From Litorimonas sp. (GTDB taxonomy: Bacteria; Pseudomonadota; Alphaproteobacteria; Caulobacterales; Maricaulaceae): a stretch of DNA of 64,000 nt. Shown here piece after piece: positions 24,889 through 32,993 of the stretch. The position numbers were made by a program, and so were the translations under genes. Below the pieces are notes generated by a model. It searched no databases, had not been told where the DNA came from, and saw only the letters and a program-made list of their open reading frames with translations. Positions within the stretch are counted from its first letter, which is position 1, and each line of letters starts with the position of its first letter. The stretch covers positions 1 through 64,000 of the forward strand of contig JAPYSU010000006.1 of the NCBI GenBank assembly GCA_029936425.1, read 5' to 3'.

Positions 24889-27399
24889 CTATTGGGTTTG
24901 CTGCAAATCCAGAGTCTCCAGGAAAAATTCGAGAATTTGGCGATCCCGGTGGATACGGTTTTCGGTTTTTCGAAAACCGTGTTTTTCACCCGGATACGTC
25001 ATAAGACGCAGGTTCTGTTTCCCGGCCATTTGCATCGCCTCCATGAACTTGATGGAATGGCGGAAAACAACATTATCATCGGCCATACCGTGGATCAGCA
25101 AAACCGGTTCTGTCAGGCCGTCAATATGGGCGAAAACGCTGCCATCTTCATAGGCCCCTTCCGTATAGTTTTCCGACTCCGGGTCAGGACTTCCGAGATA
25201 GCGTTCTGTGTAGGCCGTGTCATAGAGTGACCAGTCTGTGACAGGCGCGCCTGCCACGCCGCTGGCATAGATATCGGTTTGGCCAAGCATATGAAGGGTC
25301 ATATATCCACCGTAAGACCATCCATACACGCCCATACGATCTTCATCGATAAAGCTCTGAGCCCTAAGAAAATCTGCCCCGGCAATTTGATCTGTGACTT
25401 CTACGGTTCCCATGGCTCTGTAAAGATCATCTTCAAATTCTTTGCCGCGATTCGTGGCTCCGCGCCCGTCAATTTGAAACACGACAAAGCCGTGATGGGC
25501 TAGCATTTGAGCAAACTGGTTACGAAAATTACGTTTGACCCGCTGAACGCCCGGCCCGCCATAAACAATGGTGATACTGGCGCGTTGTTGCCCCGGTTTG
25601 AGATCAAGTGGCTTGAAAAGCATATAATCAAGCGGCGTGCCGTCTATTCCGGTTATCTGGCCAAACTCAGGTGTAATGTGGTTTTCAAGATAAGGCGCGT
25701 AAGGGTGATCTGAATCGAGCGAATTTTCATTCAGCCAAGCCAAGGGCGTTCCGTCCGCTTCAAAAGCTCGTGTCTGAGACGGTGTGTTCACGCCTGAAAA
25801 TGTCCCGATAAATCGGGAGCAATCAGAATTAAATCGGGCGGAGTGCTGTCCGGGCCGGGTCGTGATCTGAGTGACAGTTCCAGAAAAAGGGGCGGCTTGG
25901 TCTTCGTTTTCGCCGTTTTCAGTGCTCTCGTTCTCACTCGCCTCGCTTTCCGGCGTCTCGTCCTCTTCCATGTCCTTTGACGTTTCAGATCCGTCAGATT
26001 GGGAAATCCTGAAAATATGTTGCTCCAGAGGTGTGTCTTGCCAACCGGAGACATAGAGATCTCCGGTGTCGCCCGCCTTGCAGAGAAGGTTGTGAACATT
26101 CATCGTCTCCGGCGTCAGGGCTTTTATTTCGCCCTCTGTGCCGATCCGGAAAATTTGACGTAAATTATTCCGCTCGGCAGACCAGAGAAGGCTGCCGTCT
26201 TTTTCGGCTCTCAGATCCGTTCCAATGTTCAACCATGTCGGCGAAGTTTCTGTATAAATTTCCTCACTCCGACCGGTCTTGATATTATAGCGGCGGAAAG
26301 TGTGGGTTTTATTGTCACGAGATAAAATGCCCGCGACGAGGGAGTCGCCGTCTTTGTCCCAGATGACACGGGTCAGATAAATATCTTCCTCCGGTCCCAA
26401 GTCGAGCCAACGTGTCTTGCCGCCTTCGGCGCTCACGACGCCCAGTTTCACTGTCGCATTGGCTGTGCCCGCAAAAGGATAACGCTGCGAAATGTTTTCT
26501 ACACCGTCCGCTCCGAAATCCAGACGGTTTTCAATGGCGATTTCAGACTCATCGATCTGTGTATAGGCAACATTTTTTGCCTGAGGCGACAGCCAGAAAC
26601 CGGTATTGCGATCCAGTTCTTCCTGTACGACAAAACTCGCTGTCGCATTCCGAATGGTTTCTGTTGCCCCATCTGAAAGCTGACGCTCCAGACCGCTTTT
26701 GATATCCTTGATGTAAAGCTCATTGTCCCGGACGTAAGCGACTTTCTGGCCATTCGCGCTGACCTTCGGATCCGTCTCAAACCCTTTGGTGGCCGTGACC
26801 TGCTGGCTTTCCTGCGTTTCCAGATTATAGAGATAGATGTCTCCGCCGAGTGGGAACAACAATAAATTATCTCCGACCCAGGAATAGGTGACGATCCCTT
26901 TGCCATATTCGCGGGCGCGCTCTCGGCGATTTTTTTCCTCCTCGGACAGAACTTCCGGCTCTCCCAGAATATCCGTTGAACTCACCAGAAGACGGCCTTC
27001 GCCGGTGCTCAGATCATACGCCCAAAGGTCCTGCTGTCGGGCATCGTCTTCACGCCCTTGAAGCACTGTAATAAATTCCCCATCCGGAGAAATTTTCGGG
27101 CTGGACAAGGTTTTGCCGCTCAAGGACTCGGACGCGTTGATAATTTCTGGCGTTAAATAGCCCTCCCCTGGCTCGCGCGTAATATATCGCGTTGGTCTTT
27201 GCTGGGTTTGAGCCTGTCTTGCGGCCGCTTGAAGGCTATCCTGTGTGGCTGAGGACGGGGTCGTGTCCGGCGTCTTGGGAGCGTCAGAACTGCAAGCCGT
27301 CAAGGATAAACCTGCGGCGAGGGCAACCATCAATGTCGTTCTATGTCTTGAATTGGAATTAAACGGAAAACGTCTGGATTTTGGTCGGAAAGACGACAT
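24889..27399 (-). CDS. S9 family (DPP IV-like) peptidase, lipoprotein
   Basis: A prolyl-oligopeptidase-family serine peptidase of 836 residues. The N-terminus has a basic stretch, a hydrophobic segment and lipobox LTAC, so it is probably membrane-anchored. A beta-propeller built from WD-like repeats (SPDGEFITVLQ, SANGQKVAYVRDNELYI) is followed by the DPPIV N-terminal region and the hydrolase domain. The catalytic triad is Ser in GWSYGGYMTL, Asp in HGMADDNVVF and His in GEKHGFRK. A Glu/Ser/Asn-rich acidic insert lies in the propeller. The ATG at 27399 with AAGG upstream is preferred over 27417. Confidence 0.92.
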   Translation of the reverse strand: MSSFRPKSRRFPFNSNSRHRTTLMVALAAGLSLTACSSDAPKTPDTTPSSATQDSLQAAARQAQTQQRPTRYITREPGEGYLTPEIINASESLSGKTLSSPKISPDGEFITVLQGREDDARQQDLWAYDLSTGEGRLLVSSTDILGEPEVLSEEEKNRRERAREYGKGIVTYSWVGDNLLLFPLGGDIYLYNLETQESQQVTATKGFETDPKVSANGQKVAYVRDNELYIKDIKSGLERQLSDGATETIRNATASFVVQEELDRNTGFWLSPQAKNVAYTQIDESEIAIENRLDFGADGVENISQRYPFAGTANATVKLGVVSAEGGKTRWLDLGPEEDIYLTRVIWDKDGDSLVAGILSRDNKTHTFRRYNIKTGRSEEIYTETSPTWLNIGTDLRAEKDGSLLWSAERNNLRQIFRIGTEGEIKALTPETMNVHNLLCKAGDTGDLYVSGWQDTPLEQHIFRISQSDGSETSKDMEEDETPESEASENESTENGENEDQAAPFSGTVTQITTRPGQHSARFNSDCSRFIGTFSGVNTPSQTRAFEADGTPLAWLNENSLDSDHPYAPYLENHITPEFGQITGIDGTPLDYMLFKPLDLKPGQQRASITIVYGGPGVQRVKRNFRNQFAQMLAHHGFVVFQIDGRGATNRGKEFEDDLYRAMGTVEVTDQIAGADFLRAQSFIDEDRMGVYGWSYGGYMTLHMLGQTDIYASGVAGAPVTDWSLYDTAYTERYLGSPDPESENYTEGAYEDGSVFAHIDGLTEPVLLIHGMADDNVVFRHSIKFMEAMQMAGKQNLRLMTYPGEKHGFRKTENRIHRDRQILEFFLETLDLQQTQ

Positions 27400-27568
27400 T
27401 ACAAAGCCTTGTATCAAACGGCCCCGATGGACGCGTCATAAGTGAATTATCTCCGTTAAATATCATGCAGCGGGGTCATTCAAGTTTTTCTCGCAATCAT
27501 AGCCTCTCTTTTACGCAAAATTTTGCTTACTGCTTTGCATGTCTTTCGCTTTTGGATAGGGTTTCCCA

Positions 27569-29035
27569 ATGCCGGATTTACGACCAGTCTTTTTTGTCAT
27601 TGGCCTGATGATCGCCATATTGGGTTTGACAATGTTCATTCCAATGGGCGTGGATCTCGCTTTTGAAGGCCGTTCCTGGCGCGCCTTCGCTGTTTCTGGT
27701 ATTTTGACCTCTTTGTTCGGCGCGGCATTATCTCTGGCAAATTACACACCCAAGCCGGATCTTCGGGCCAGAGGTGCCTTCCTGCTGACTGTGGCAAGCT
27801 GGGTGGCCCTCTCTGCCTTCTCGTCCATCCCCTTCATTATGGAGCCGGTGGGTCTATCTGTGACGGATGCGTTTTTCGAAGCCACGTCCGGCATCACAAC
27901 GACAGGGGCTACAATATTGACAGGGCTGGATGACTTACCGAAGGGCGTGTTGTTGTGGCGGGCGATTTTGCAGTGGATAGGCGGCATCGGTATCGTCGTA
28001 ACGGCCATGGCGGTTCTCCCCATGCTCAAAGTCGGCGGCATGCAGCTTTTCCGTCTGGAAAGCTCTGATATGGGCGAAAAAATCCTGCCCCGTGCGGCCT
28101 CAATCGCCGCGGCAATTTCTTTGATCTACCTGACTTTGACTATAACCTGCGCGATTTTTTACATGCTTGCCGGAATGAGCGGATTTGATGCTTTTGCCCA
28201 TGCCATGACGACAGTGGCGACGGGCGGATATTCGACATCAGATGCGTCCATGGGCGGATTTATGGATCAAGGCGCGGATCTGGTCGGAATAGTCTTCATG
28301 ATGGCAGGCGGCATCCCCTTCGGCGTCTACCTGCTCATGACGCGGGGAGATTTCAAAGCGCCGTTCAAGGATCCTCAGGTCAGAGCGTTTATAACAGTTC
28401 TTCTCAGCCTCAGCTTGATGATCACTTTTTTTCTGTGGGCCGGAACAGAGTTCGGCTCAGCCGAGAACGAAGATTTTTGGCATGCTTTAAGGCTATCCAC
28501 CTTCAATACGGTCTCGATCATCACCGGGACCGGCTATGCGACGGCGAATTATTATCTTTGGGGGCCTTTTGCCGTGGCGGCGTTTTTCTGTTTCATGTTT
28601 ATTGGCGGCTGTGCGGGCTCGACGGCCTGCTCCATCAAAATCTTCAGATATCAGGTCGCTTTCGAAGGGTTGCGGGCCTATCTCTTCAAAATGCCCCGTA
28701 ATCACGCTGTGGCGCCGTTGCGATATGGCGGGCGGGTATTACCGGAAGCCGTCGTCTATTCCGTTCTCGGTTATTTTTTCCTCTTCTTCCTGACTTTTAC
28801 TGTCACCGCGATTTTATTGTCTCTTATCGGACTTGATCCACTAACGGCATGGTCCGGCGCCGGAAGTGCTGTTGCAAATGTCGGGCCAGGTCTCGGCGAA
28901 ATTATTGGCCCGGCCGGCACTTACCAACCCCTCCCCAGCAGCGCAAAATGGGTCTTAATGACCGCCATGATTATCGGGCGCCTAGAAATCGTGACAGCTC
29001 TCGTCGTGCTCAGCCCAGGATTTTGGAGAACCTGA
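27569..29035 (+). CDS. trkH: Trk-type potassium uptake channel TrkH
   Basis: A 488-residue inner-membrane K+ transporter of the TrkH/TrkG/KtrB superfamily. Four pore-loop repeats are recognisable by their selectivity-filter stretches: TSGITTTGAT, TTVATGGYST, SIITGTGYAT and SAVANVGPGLG. About ten membrane helices surround them. It would be gated by a cytosolic TrkA, which is not in this window. AGGG lies upstream of the ATG. It diverges from the S9 peptidase gene. Confidence 0.95.
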   Translation: MPDLRPVFFVIGLMIAILGLTMFIPMGVDLAFEGRSWRAFAVSGILTSLFGAALSLANYTPKPDLRARGAFLLTVASWVALSAFSSIPFIMEPVGLSVTDAFFEATSGITTTGATILTGLDDLPKGVLLWRAILQWIGGIGIVVTAMAVLPMLKVGGMQLFRLESSDMGEKILPRAASIAAAISLIYLTLTITCAIFYMLAGMSGFDAFAHAMTTVATGGYSTSDASMGGFMDQGADLVGIVFMMAGGIPFGVYLLMTRGDFKAPFKDPQVRAFITVLLSLSLMITFFLWAGTEFGSAENEDFWHALRLSTFNTVSIITGTGYATANYYLWGPFAVAAFFCFMFIGGCAGSTACSIKIFRYQVAFEGLRAYLFKMPRNHAVAPLRYGGRVLPEAVVYSVLGYFFLFFLTFTVTAILLSLIGLDPLTAWSGAGSAVANVGPGLGEIIGPAGTYQPLPSSAKWVLMTAMIIGRLEIVTALVVLSPGFWRT

Positions 29036-29043
29036 AAAAGCCC

Positions 29044-29994
29044 TCAAAGTTCGCTGAGCTTGAAAACGTAATCCGTTGCGCAAAACTCGCAATTGGCTTT
29101 TATGGTCTGGTCATCTTCGGCCATATCTTCCAGCGCGTCGCGCTCAAAGCTCTTCAAGGTGTTTTCCAGACGCTCGCGAGAGCAGCGGCAGTCCCCGGAA
29201 ATTTTATGCGTTTCAACAATGCGCACGCCGTCTTCGTGAAACAAACGGAAGAGCAATCTGTTCTGGGATAAATCCGGGTCAATTAATTCAGCGTCGCTTA
29301 ACGTGCCAAATAAGGAGCGCGCCGTATCCCAGGCATCCTGTGTATCGCCGCGTGCCGTATCATCGGCAATCTTCTGGATCATCATGCCGCCGCCGCGCCA
29401 GTGAGGCTTTCCGCCGCTTTCCTGCACCTGACCGACGGCCAGACGGATTTCCGTCGGGATTTGTTCGGACTGTTCGAAATAATGCTGCGCGCAGTCGGAG
29501 AGGCGCTCGCCCTGAATGGCGGCCAGTCCCTGATATTGATCCATATCCGGGCCTTGGTCGATCGTCATGGAGAACGTACCGCCGCCCAACAGCGTTTCTG
29601 CGCCGGGGTTACGGTTGTCGAGCTTGGTTTCCTTCAATTTGTCCTCGTCCCAGCGGGCATAACCGCGAATGGCTCCATTGGTTGTGCAATCCGCCATTAA
29701 CAGGCTCACAGCCCCGTCATTCGTGCCGTGACACTGAACGACCAAGCGCCCCTCAAATTTCAGAGCCTGAGTCACCAAGGCGCCGAGCAACATCGCTTCG
29801 CCCAATAGGCGTGCAATTTCATCCGGGTAACGGGCCTCGCCCTTTGGCCCCGTCAAGGCGTCATCAAGGGCTTTACCCAAATGGACGGCGCGGCCCCTGA
29901 CAGGCTGACCGTCCAGTTGAAAAACGGTGACTTCATTGTCGGTCAACTTATCGAGTTCGGCAGTAGGTTGGTTTGTATCGGTCATGGCGCTCAT
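29044..29994 (-). CDS. hslO: redox-regulated chaperone Hsp33
   Basis: A 316-residue holdase chaperone activated by oxidation. The C-terminal zinc-binding cysteines are present as DCRC (CxC) and NCEFC (CxxC), the conserved Hsp33 redox switch. The N-terminal domain shows LGEAMLLGALVTQALKFEGRLVVQCHG and GGGTFSMTIDQG. Length is a little above E. coli Hsp33. An alternative ATG three codons in is possible, since neither start has a strong ribosome site. It lies next to ctrA on the same strand with a terminator between them. Confidence 0.95.
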   Translation of the reverse strand: MSAMTDTNQPTAELDKLTDNEVTVFQLDGQPVRGRAVHLGKALDDALTGPKGEARYPDEIARLLGEAMLLGALVTQALKFEGRLVVQCHGTNDGAVSLLMADCTTNGAIRGYARWDEDKLKETKLDNRNPGAETLLGGGTFSMTIDQGPDMDQYQGLAAIQGERLSDCAQHYFEQSEQIPTEIRLAVGQVQESGGKPHWRGGGMMIQKIADDTARGDTQDAWDTARSLFGTLSDAELIDPDLSQNRLLFRLFHEDGVRIVETHKISGDCRCSRERLENTLKSFERDALEDMAEDDQTIKANCEFCATDYVFKLSEL

Positions 29995-30054
29995 GTGGGG
30001 TTTGCGCTTCCGGCTTGCAAGGGAGACTTGCGCACAGGAACGGTCAATGGATAC

Positions 30055-30087
30055 AAAAAAGCCCCGCTGGCAAAGCGAGGCAAAAAA
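30055..30087 (-). terminator. ctrA terminator
   Basis: On the minus strand GCCTCGCT/AGCGGGGC pair around TTGCC and are followed by TTTTTT, 46 bp after the ctrA stop codon. Confidence 0.85.
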
Positions 30088-30132
30088 GGAGGGTGGGAGG
30101 TCCCTCTATCATCTTTTTCGATGGAAACGTGT

Positions 30133-30828
30133 TTAAGCGCTCATCTTATCCTTGGACGGGTCCCGCAAAACATAGCCGCGGCCCCAGACAGTTTCGATAT
30201 AGTGATCGCCTTGCGTGGCAGAAGCCAGTTTCTTGCGAAGCTTGCAGATAAACACGTCAATGATTTTCAGTTCAGGCTCGTCCATGCCGCCATAAAGGTG
30301 GTTCAGGAACATTTCCTTGGTCAAGGTTGTGCCCTTACGCAAGGAAAGCAGTTCGAGCATTTGGTATTCTTTGCCGGTCAAGTGAACGCGGTGATCGCCG
30401 ACTTCGACTGTTTTGGCATCGAGGTTCACTTTGATGTCGCCTGTTGTGATGACAGACTGGCTGTGACCTTTGGAGCGGCGAACAACGGCGTGGATACGGG
30501 CCACCAATTCATCCTTGTGGAAAGGCTTGGTCATGTAATCGTCAGCGCCAGTTCCCAGGCCGCGGACTTTCGTATCAATGTCGGATGTACCGGACAGGAT
30601 AAAGATGGGTGTATTAACTTTCGCCAGACGCAACGTCTTAAGCACGTCGAAGCCCGGCATGTCGGGCAGGTTGAGATCAAGAAGGATAATATCATAGTCA
30701 TAGAGTTTGCCGAGATCGACGCCCTCTTCTCCTAGGTCCGTTGTGTAAACATTGAACCCTTCTGTCTTGAGCATCAGTTCGATGCCCTGTGCCGTTGCAC
30801 TGTCATCCTCAATTAAAAGTACTCGCAT
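30133..30828 (-). CDS. ctrA: cell-cycle response regulator CtrA
   Basis: A 231-residue OmpR-family response regulator that controls replication initiation, division and motility genes in alphaproteobacteria. The receiver starts MRVLLIEDDSATAQGIELML with phospho-acceptor D51 in LLDLNLPDMPGFD. The winged-helix domain has LTGKEYQMLELLSLRKG and the CtrA-typical VFICKLRKKLASA and ETVWGRGYVL. It ends KMSA, where Caulobacter CtrA ends in two alanines needed for ClpXP degradation. A near-consensus CtrA box and three GANTC sites lie upstream, suggesting autoregulation and CcrM methylation control. Confidence 0.97.
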   Translation of the reverse strand: MRVLLIEDDSATAQGIELMLKTEGFNVYTTDLGEEGVDLGKLYDYDIILLDLNLPDMPGFDVLKTLRLAKVNTPIFILSGTSDIDTKVRGLGTGADDYMTKPFHKDELVARIHAVVRRSKGHSQSVITTGDIKVNLDAKTVEVGDHRVHLTGKEYQMLELLSLRKGTTLTKEMFLNHLYGGMDEPELKIIDVFICKLRKKLASATQGDHYIETVWGRGYVLRDPSKDKMSA

Positions 30829-30843
30829 ATTACCCTCCCAGGC

Positions 30844-31044
30844 GAATCATTGTCTCTTAGCCGTCGAGACATGGTTAATGGAACTCAATCGGTAAGGGAA
30901 TCCCGTAAACCAAATGTTAACAGCATTAACCAATCTGTCTGAAATGTCAGAAAAGCCCCCTTTTTATGGGCGTATGGCCGTTAATAGGTCTAAATAGACG
31001 GTAAGACCTCCTAATGTTTTTTAACCCTATCCCTTCACTGAATC
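30844..31044. promoter_or_regulatory. ctrA upstream region with three GANTC methylation sites
   Basis: GAATC occurs at 30844-30848, 30898-30902 and 31040-31044 in the roughly 360-bp divergent region between ctrA and the FliJ-like gene. GANTC is the target of the CcrM methyltransferase, and in Caulobacter a GANTC site in the ctrA promoter links transcription to passage of the replication fork. The role here is inferred. Confidence 0.45.
30906..30921. promoter_or_regulatory. candidate CtrA autoregulatory box
   Basis: TAAAC-CAAATG-TTAAC matches TTAAC-N6-TTAAC at 9 of 10 positions and sits 78-93 bp upstream of the ctrA ATG. A further TTAAC half-site follows at 30926-30930, with a spacing that does not fit a standard box. 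CtrA is known to control its own promoters in Caulobacter. Confidence 0.5.
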
Positions 31045-31123
31045 GCAATTCTGTTGACTTACAACACTCCTAAAGACGGTCAGGACGACAAATCACTTGA
31101 TAAGTTTTGCGGATCTGACGTCA

Positions 31124-31139
31124 CCTTCGACGTCGAAGG
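31124..31139. repeat. perfect 16-bp palindrome upstream of the FliJ-like gene
   Basis: CCTTCGACGTCGAAGG is perfectly self-complementary and lies 48 bp upstream of the FliJ-like start codon. It has no spacer and no T-run. It suits an operator for a symmetric dimer better than a terminator. A GACGTC just before it (31117-31122) repeats the centre of the palindrome. Confidence 0.5.
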
Positions 31140-31187
31140 GTGGTGAAGATCGGTTGCGATCAAAGAGAAATATGTTGGGAGAATAAA

Positions 31188-31562
31188 ATGGCACATTCTA
31201 TGGACAAGTCTGTCCAGAAAACGCGATTTGCAATTTCGGAGCTACAGAAACGTATTAGCGTTTTAGAAGCTACTCGAGAAGACCTGGAACGTCAGATCCG
31301 CAAGCTAAATGATAGCGTCCCGGAAGACAGTGTGGATCCAAACGCGCAAAAGGAAGGGTATGTCGCGTATGGCTCTTATGCCAGTTCAGTCATCGCCCGG
31401 AAAGAAAACCTCCGTCGTTCTCTGGATGATATCCTCGACCAGACCAGCGACCTGTCTGAAGATCTTCGCATTGCCATGGACTCGCTGGACAGCTTTGAGC
31501 GCGTGCGCGCCCGCCGCCTCGCTGAAAAAGCAGAGAAAGCGATGAAGCGCCGCGCCGGATAA
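31188..31562 (+). CDS. FliJ-like coiled-coil protein
   Basis: A 124-residue, almost entirely helical protein. It has heptad-like Leu/Ile spacing (FAISELQKRISVLEATREDLERQ), a central YVAYGSYASSVIARKENLRR and a basic C-terminus. This pattern fits alphaproteobacterial FliJ, the general chaperone of flagellar export, but no cysteine or catalytic landmark can confirm it. The ATG at 31188 has GGGAGAATAAA before it, while an upstream GTG at 31140 lacks one. It is divergent from ctrA. No other flagellar gene lies in the window, so the call stays tentative. Confidence 0.55.
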   Translation: MAHSMDKSVQKTRFAISELQKRISVLEATREDLERQIRKLNDSVPEDSVDPNAQKEGYVAYGSYASSVIARKENLRRSLDDILDQTSDLSEDLRIAMDSLDSFERVRARRLAEKAEKAMKRRAG

Positions 31563-31605
31563 TGAAAATTCAACGTATCTAAGAAATAAATCACGCATTG
31601 ATTTT

Positions 31606-31635
31606 AAACCCGCCATTTATGTGGCGGGTTTTTTT
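31606..31635 (+). terminator. terminator of the FliJ-like gene
   Basis: AACCCGCCA and TGGCGGGTT form a 9-bp stem around TTTATG, followed by a run of seven or more T. It is placed about 45 bp after the stop codon. Confidence 0.9.
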
Positions 31636-31841
31636 ATGGGATAAAGAGACATAAGCAGGAAGTAAGAAAGCAAGTCTTCCTCTAAAATTATTAACTCTCA
31701 ACTCTGTCTCCGTCTCCGTCTCCCCCAATCATTTATTTTGAGATGTTTTTATTCCTCACAACCAAGGGGCGGTTGGATAAGAAGGCCCTCTTTAGTTAGA
31801 GGTAACCACAAGAGATAGTTTTTCTCTCTTTACCGCATATG
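31636..31841. other. non-coding spacer
   Basis: About 200 bp between two terminators. It is AT-rich and includes a short tandem of three GTCTCC hexamers at 31706-31723. No open frame with a ribosome site, promoter or RNA fold stands out. Confidence 0.6.
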
Positions 31842-31882
31842 AAAAAGCCTTGGCGAAGACATCTCGTCCTCGTCAAGGCTTT
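31842..31882 (-). terminator. terminator after the first lipoprotein/barrel gene
   Basis: On the minus strand AAGCCTTG...CCAAGGCTT forms a long stem of about 16 bp with three imperfect positions, closing on a 5-nt loop and followed by TTTTT. It lies about 80 bp after the stop of the 31961-32806 gene. Confidence 0.75.
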
Positions 31883-31960
31883 AGCCCCATCATCGTCTCA
31901 CCTCGTGAGATCAGCCCTTTGCCCCAAAAGGAGTGTGGGGGTTCGGTTCAAACCGCTTTC

Positions 31961-32806
31961 TTAGAAGCGGTAGCGGCCGCGTAGCATAACCGGGATAGTG
32001 GTCCGTCCCCGGCTGTTATTCGTGCCCGCGATCGGCGAGCTGCCAGAAAGTGCTTCGGAGCTGTCGAGCGCCTGCGTATACCGGACACCTGTTTCGATAC
32101 CGATTGTTGAATAACGCGTCAGAGGCGTTTCTACACCGATGAGACCGGCGGCAGAGCCAACCCAGCCGCTGTCGTAAAAACGTGTATTATATGTCGGCGC
32201 GGCGGCGCCGTTCACTGTCGCATTCTCTACAGAGATATCATCAATGTAAGTTGCGCCGAGACGTCCCTCTACATAAGGACGGACGCTGTTGAGGATGAGA
32301 CCCGGGCGCGGTTTGAAATATTGGCGCAGACCAATTTCTCCGCCATAGGATTCATAGTCAGACAATGAGGCGCGAAGATTCTGACCTGTTGAAACCTGTC
32401 CCCAATCCTGGACGCCGGCGCTGTCTGCTTTTTCAACAAAAGCCGTCGCCGTCACTTTCCGGTTTGGATTTACGGCATAAGATCCGCCCAGTTCAGCGCG
32501 GTAGCCAGTGTCGTACATATCGTTCCAGGACAGATTATTTATGTCTTTGCCGGCAATCTGATGCGCTTTACTACCTGTCACAGCGTCGCCGTCGACAGGG
32601 AATGCAGGGCCAATACCACCTTCGATATTCCAGCGGGCCAGACATTGATGGCTCTGGCAGGCTTTAGGCTGAGGTGCATAGTGGGTATTATGTCCGTAAT
32701 ATCCATTATGTGCCTGATAATTCGCGTGAGGGTTGTGGCCGCCAAAGCCAAGAAAGGAACAGCCTGAAAGGGCTATTGTTGCTGCGCCGAGAAGTAATAT
32801 CCGCAT
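31961..32806 (-). CDS. outer-membrane lipoprotein with C-terminal beta-barrel (paralogue 1)
   Basis: A 281-residue protein when started at the ATG at 32806. That start puts AGGG 9 bp upstream and aligns its signal (MRILLLGAATIALSGC, lipid Cys16) exactly with the two downstream paralogues. A His/Asn/Tyr-rich linker (about 20-50) precedes alternating hydrophobic strands typical of a small porin-like barrel, such as YRAELGGSYAV, GGEIGLRQYF and SAAGLIGVETPL. It ends RGRYRF, a terminal Phe as recognised by the BAM complex. Substrate unknown. Confidence 0.78.
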   Translation of the reverse strand: MRILLLGAATIALSGCSFLGFGGHNPHANYQAHNGYYGHNTHYAPQPKACQSHQCLARWNIEGGIGPAFPVDGDAVTGSKAHQIAGKDINNLSWNDMYDTGYRAELGGSYAVNPNRKVTATAFVEKADSAGVQDWGQVSTGQNLRASLSDYESYGGEIGLRQYFKPRPGLILNSVRPYVEGRLGATYIDDISVENATVNGAAAPTYNTRFYDSGWVGSAAGLIGVETPLTRYSTIGIETGVRYTQALDSSEALSGSSPIAGTNNSRGRTTIPVMLRGRYRF

Positions 32807-32941
32807 CGTTTTCATCCCTGTGTTTCAATCTGGCACAATTGCCGGACACATCCGTGTGTTGCGTTCTGGTATTGCAACTACAATACCAGTCTGAATATTC
32901 TGCTTGGAAACATGGTTTATCAGACGTTAAGATCGGTCCCC

Positions 32942-32972
32942 AAAAAAAAGCCCGGTGAAAAACCGGGCTTTT
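32942..32972 (-). terminator. terminator after the Tyr/Gly/Gln-repeat barrel gene
   Basis: Minus strand AAAAGCCCGGT/ACCGGGCTTTT is an 11-bp stem with a TTTTC loop and a terminal run of T. It lies about 20 bp beyond the stop of the 32994-34325 gene. Confidence 0.9.
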
Positions 32973-32993
32973 AGCATTCCTGTAAAGTGTTTT

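Noticed and set aside
31706..31723. Three tandem GTCTCC hexamers as a functional repeat
   Set aside because: Only three units in a non-coding spacer, with no symmetry or link to a gene; likely simple-sequence noise.
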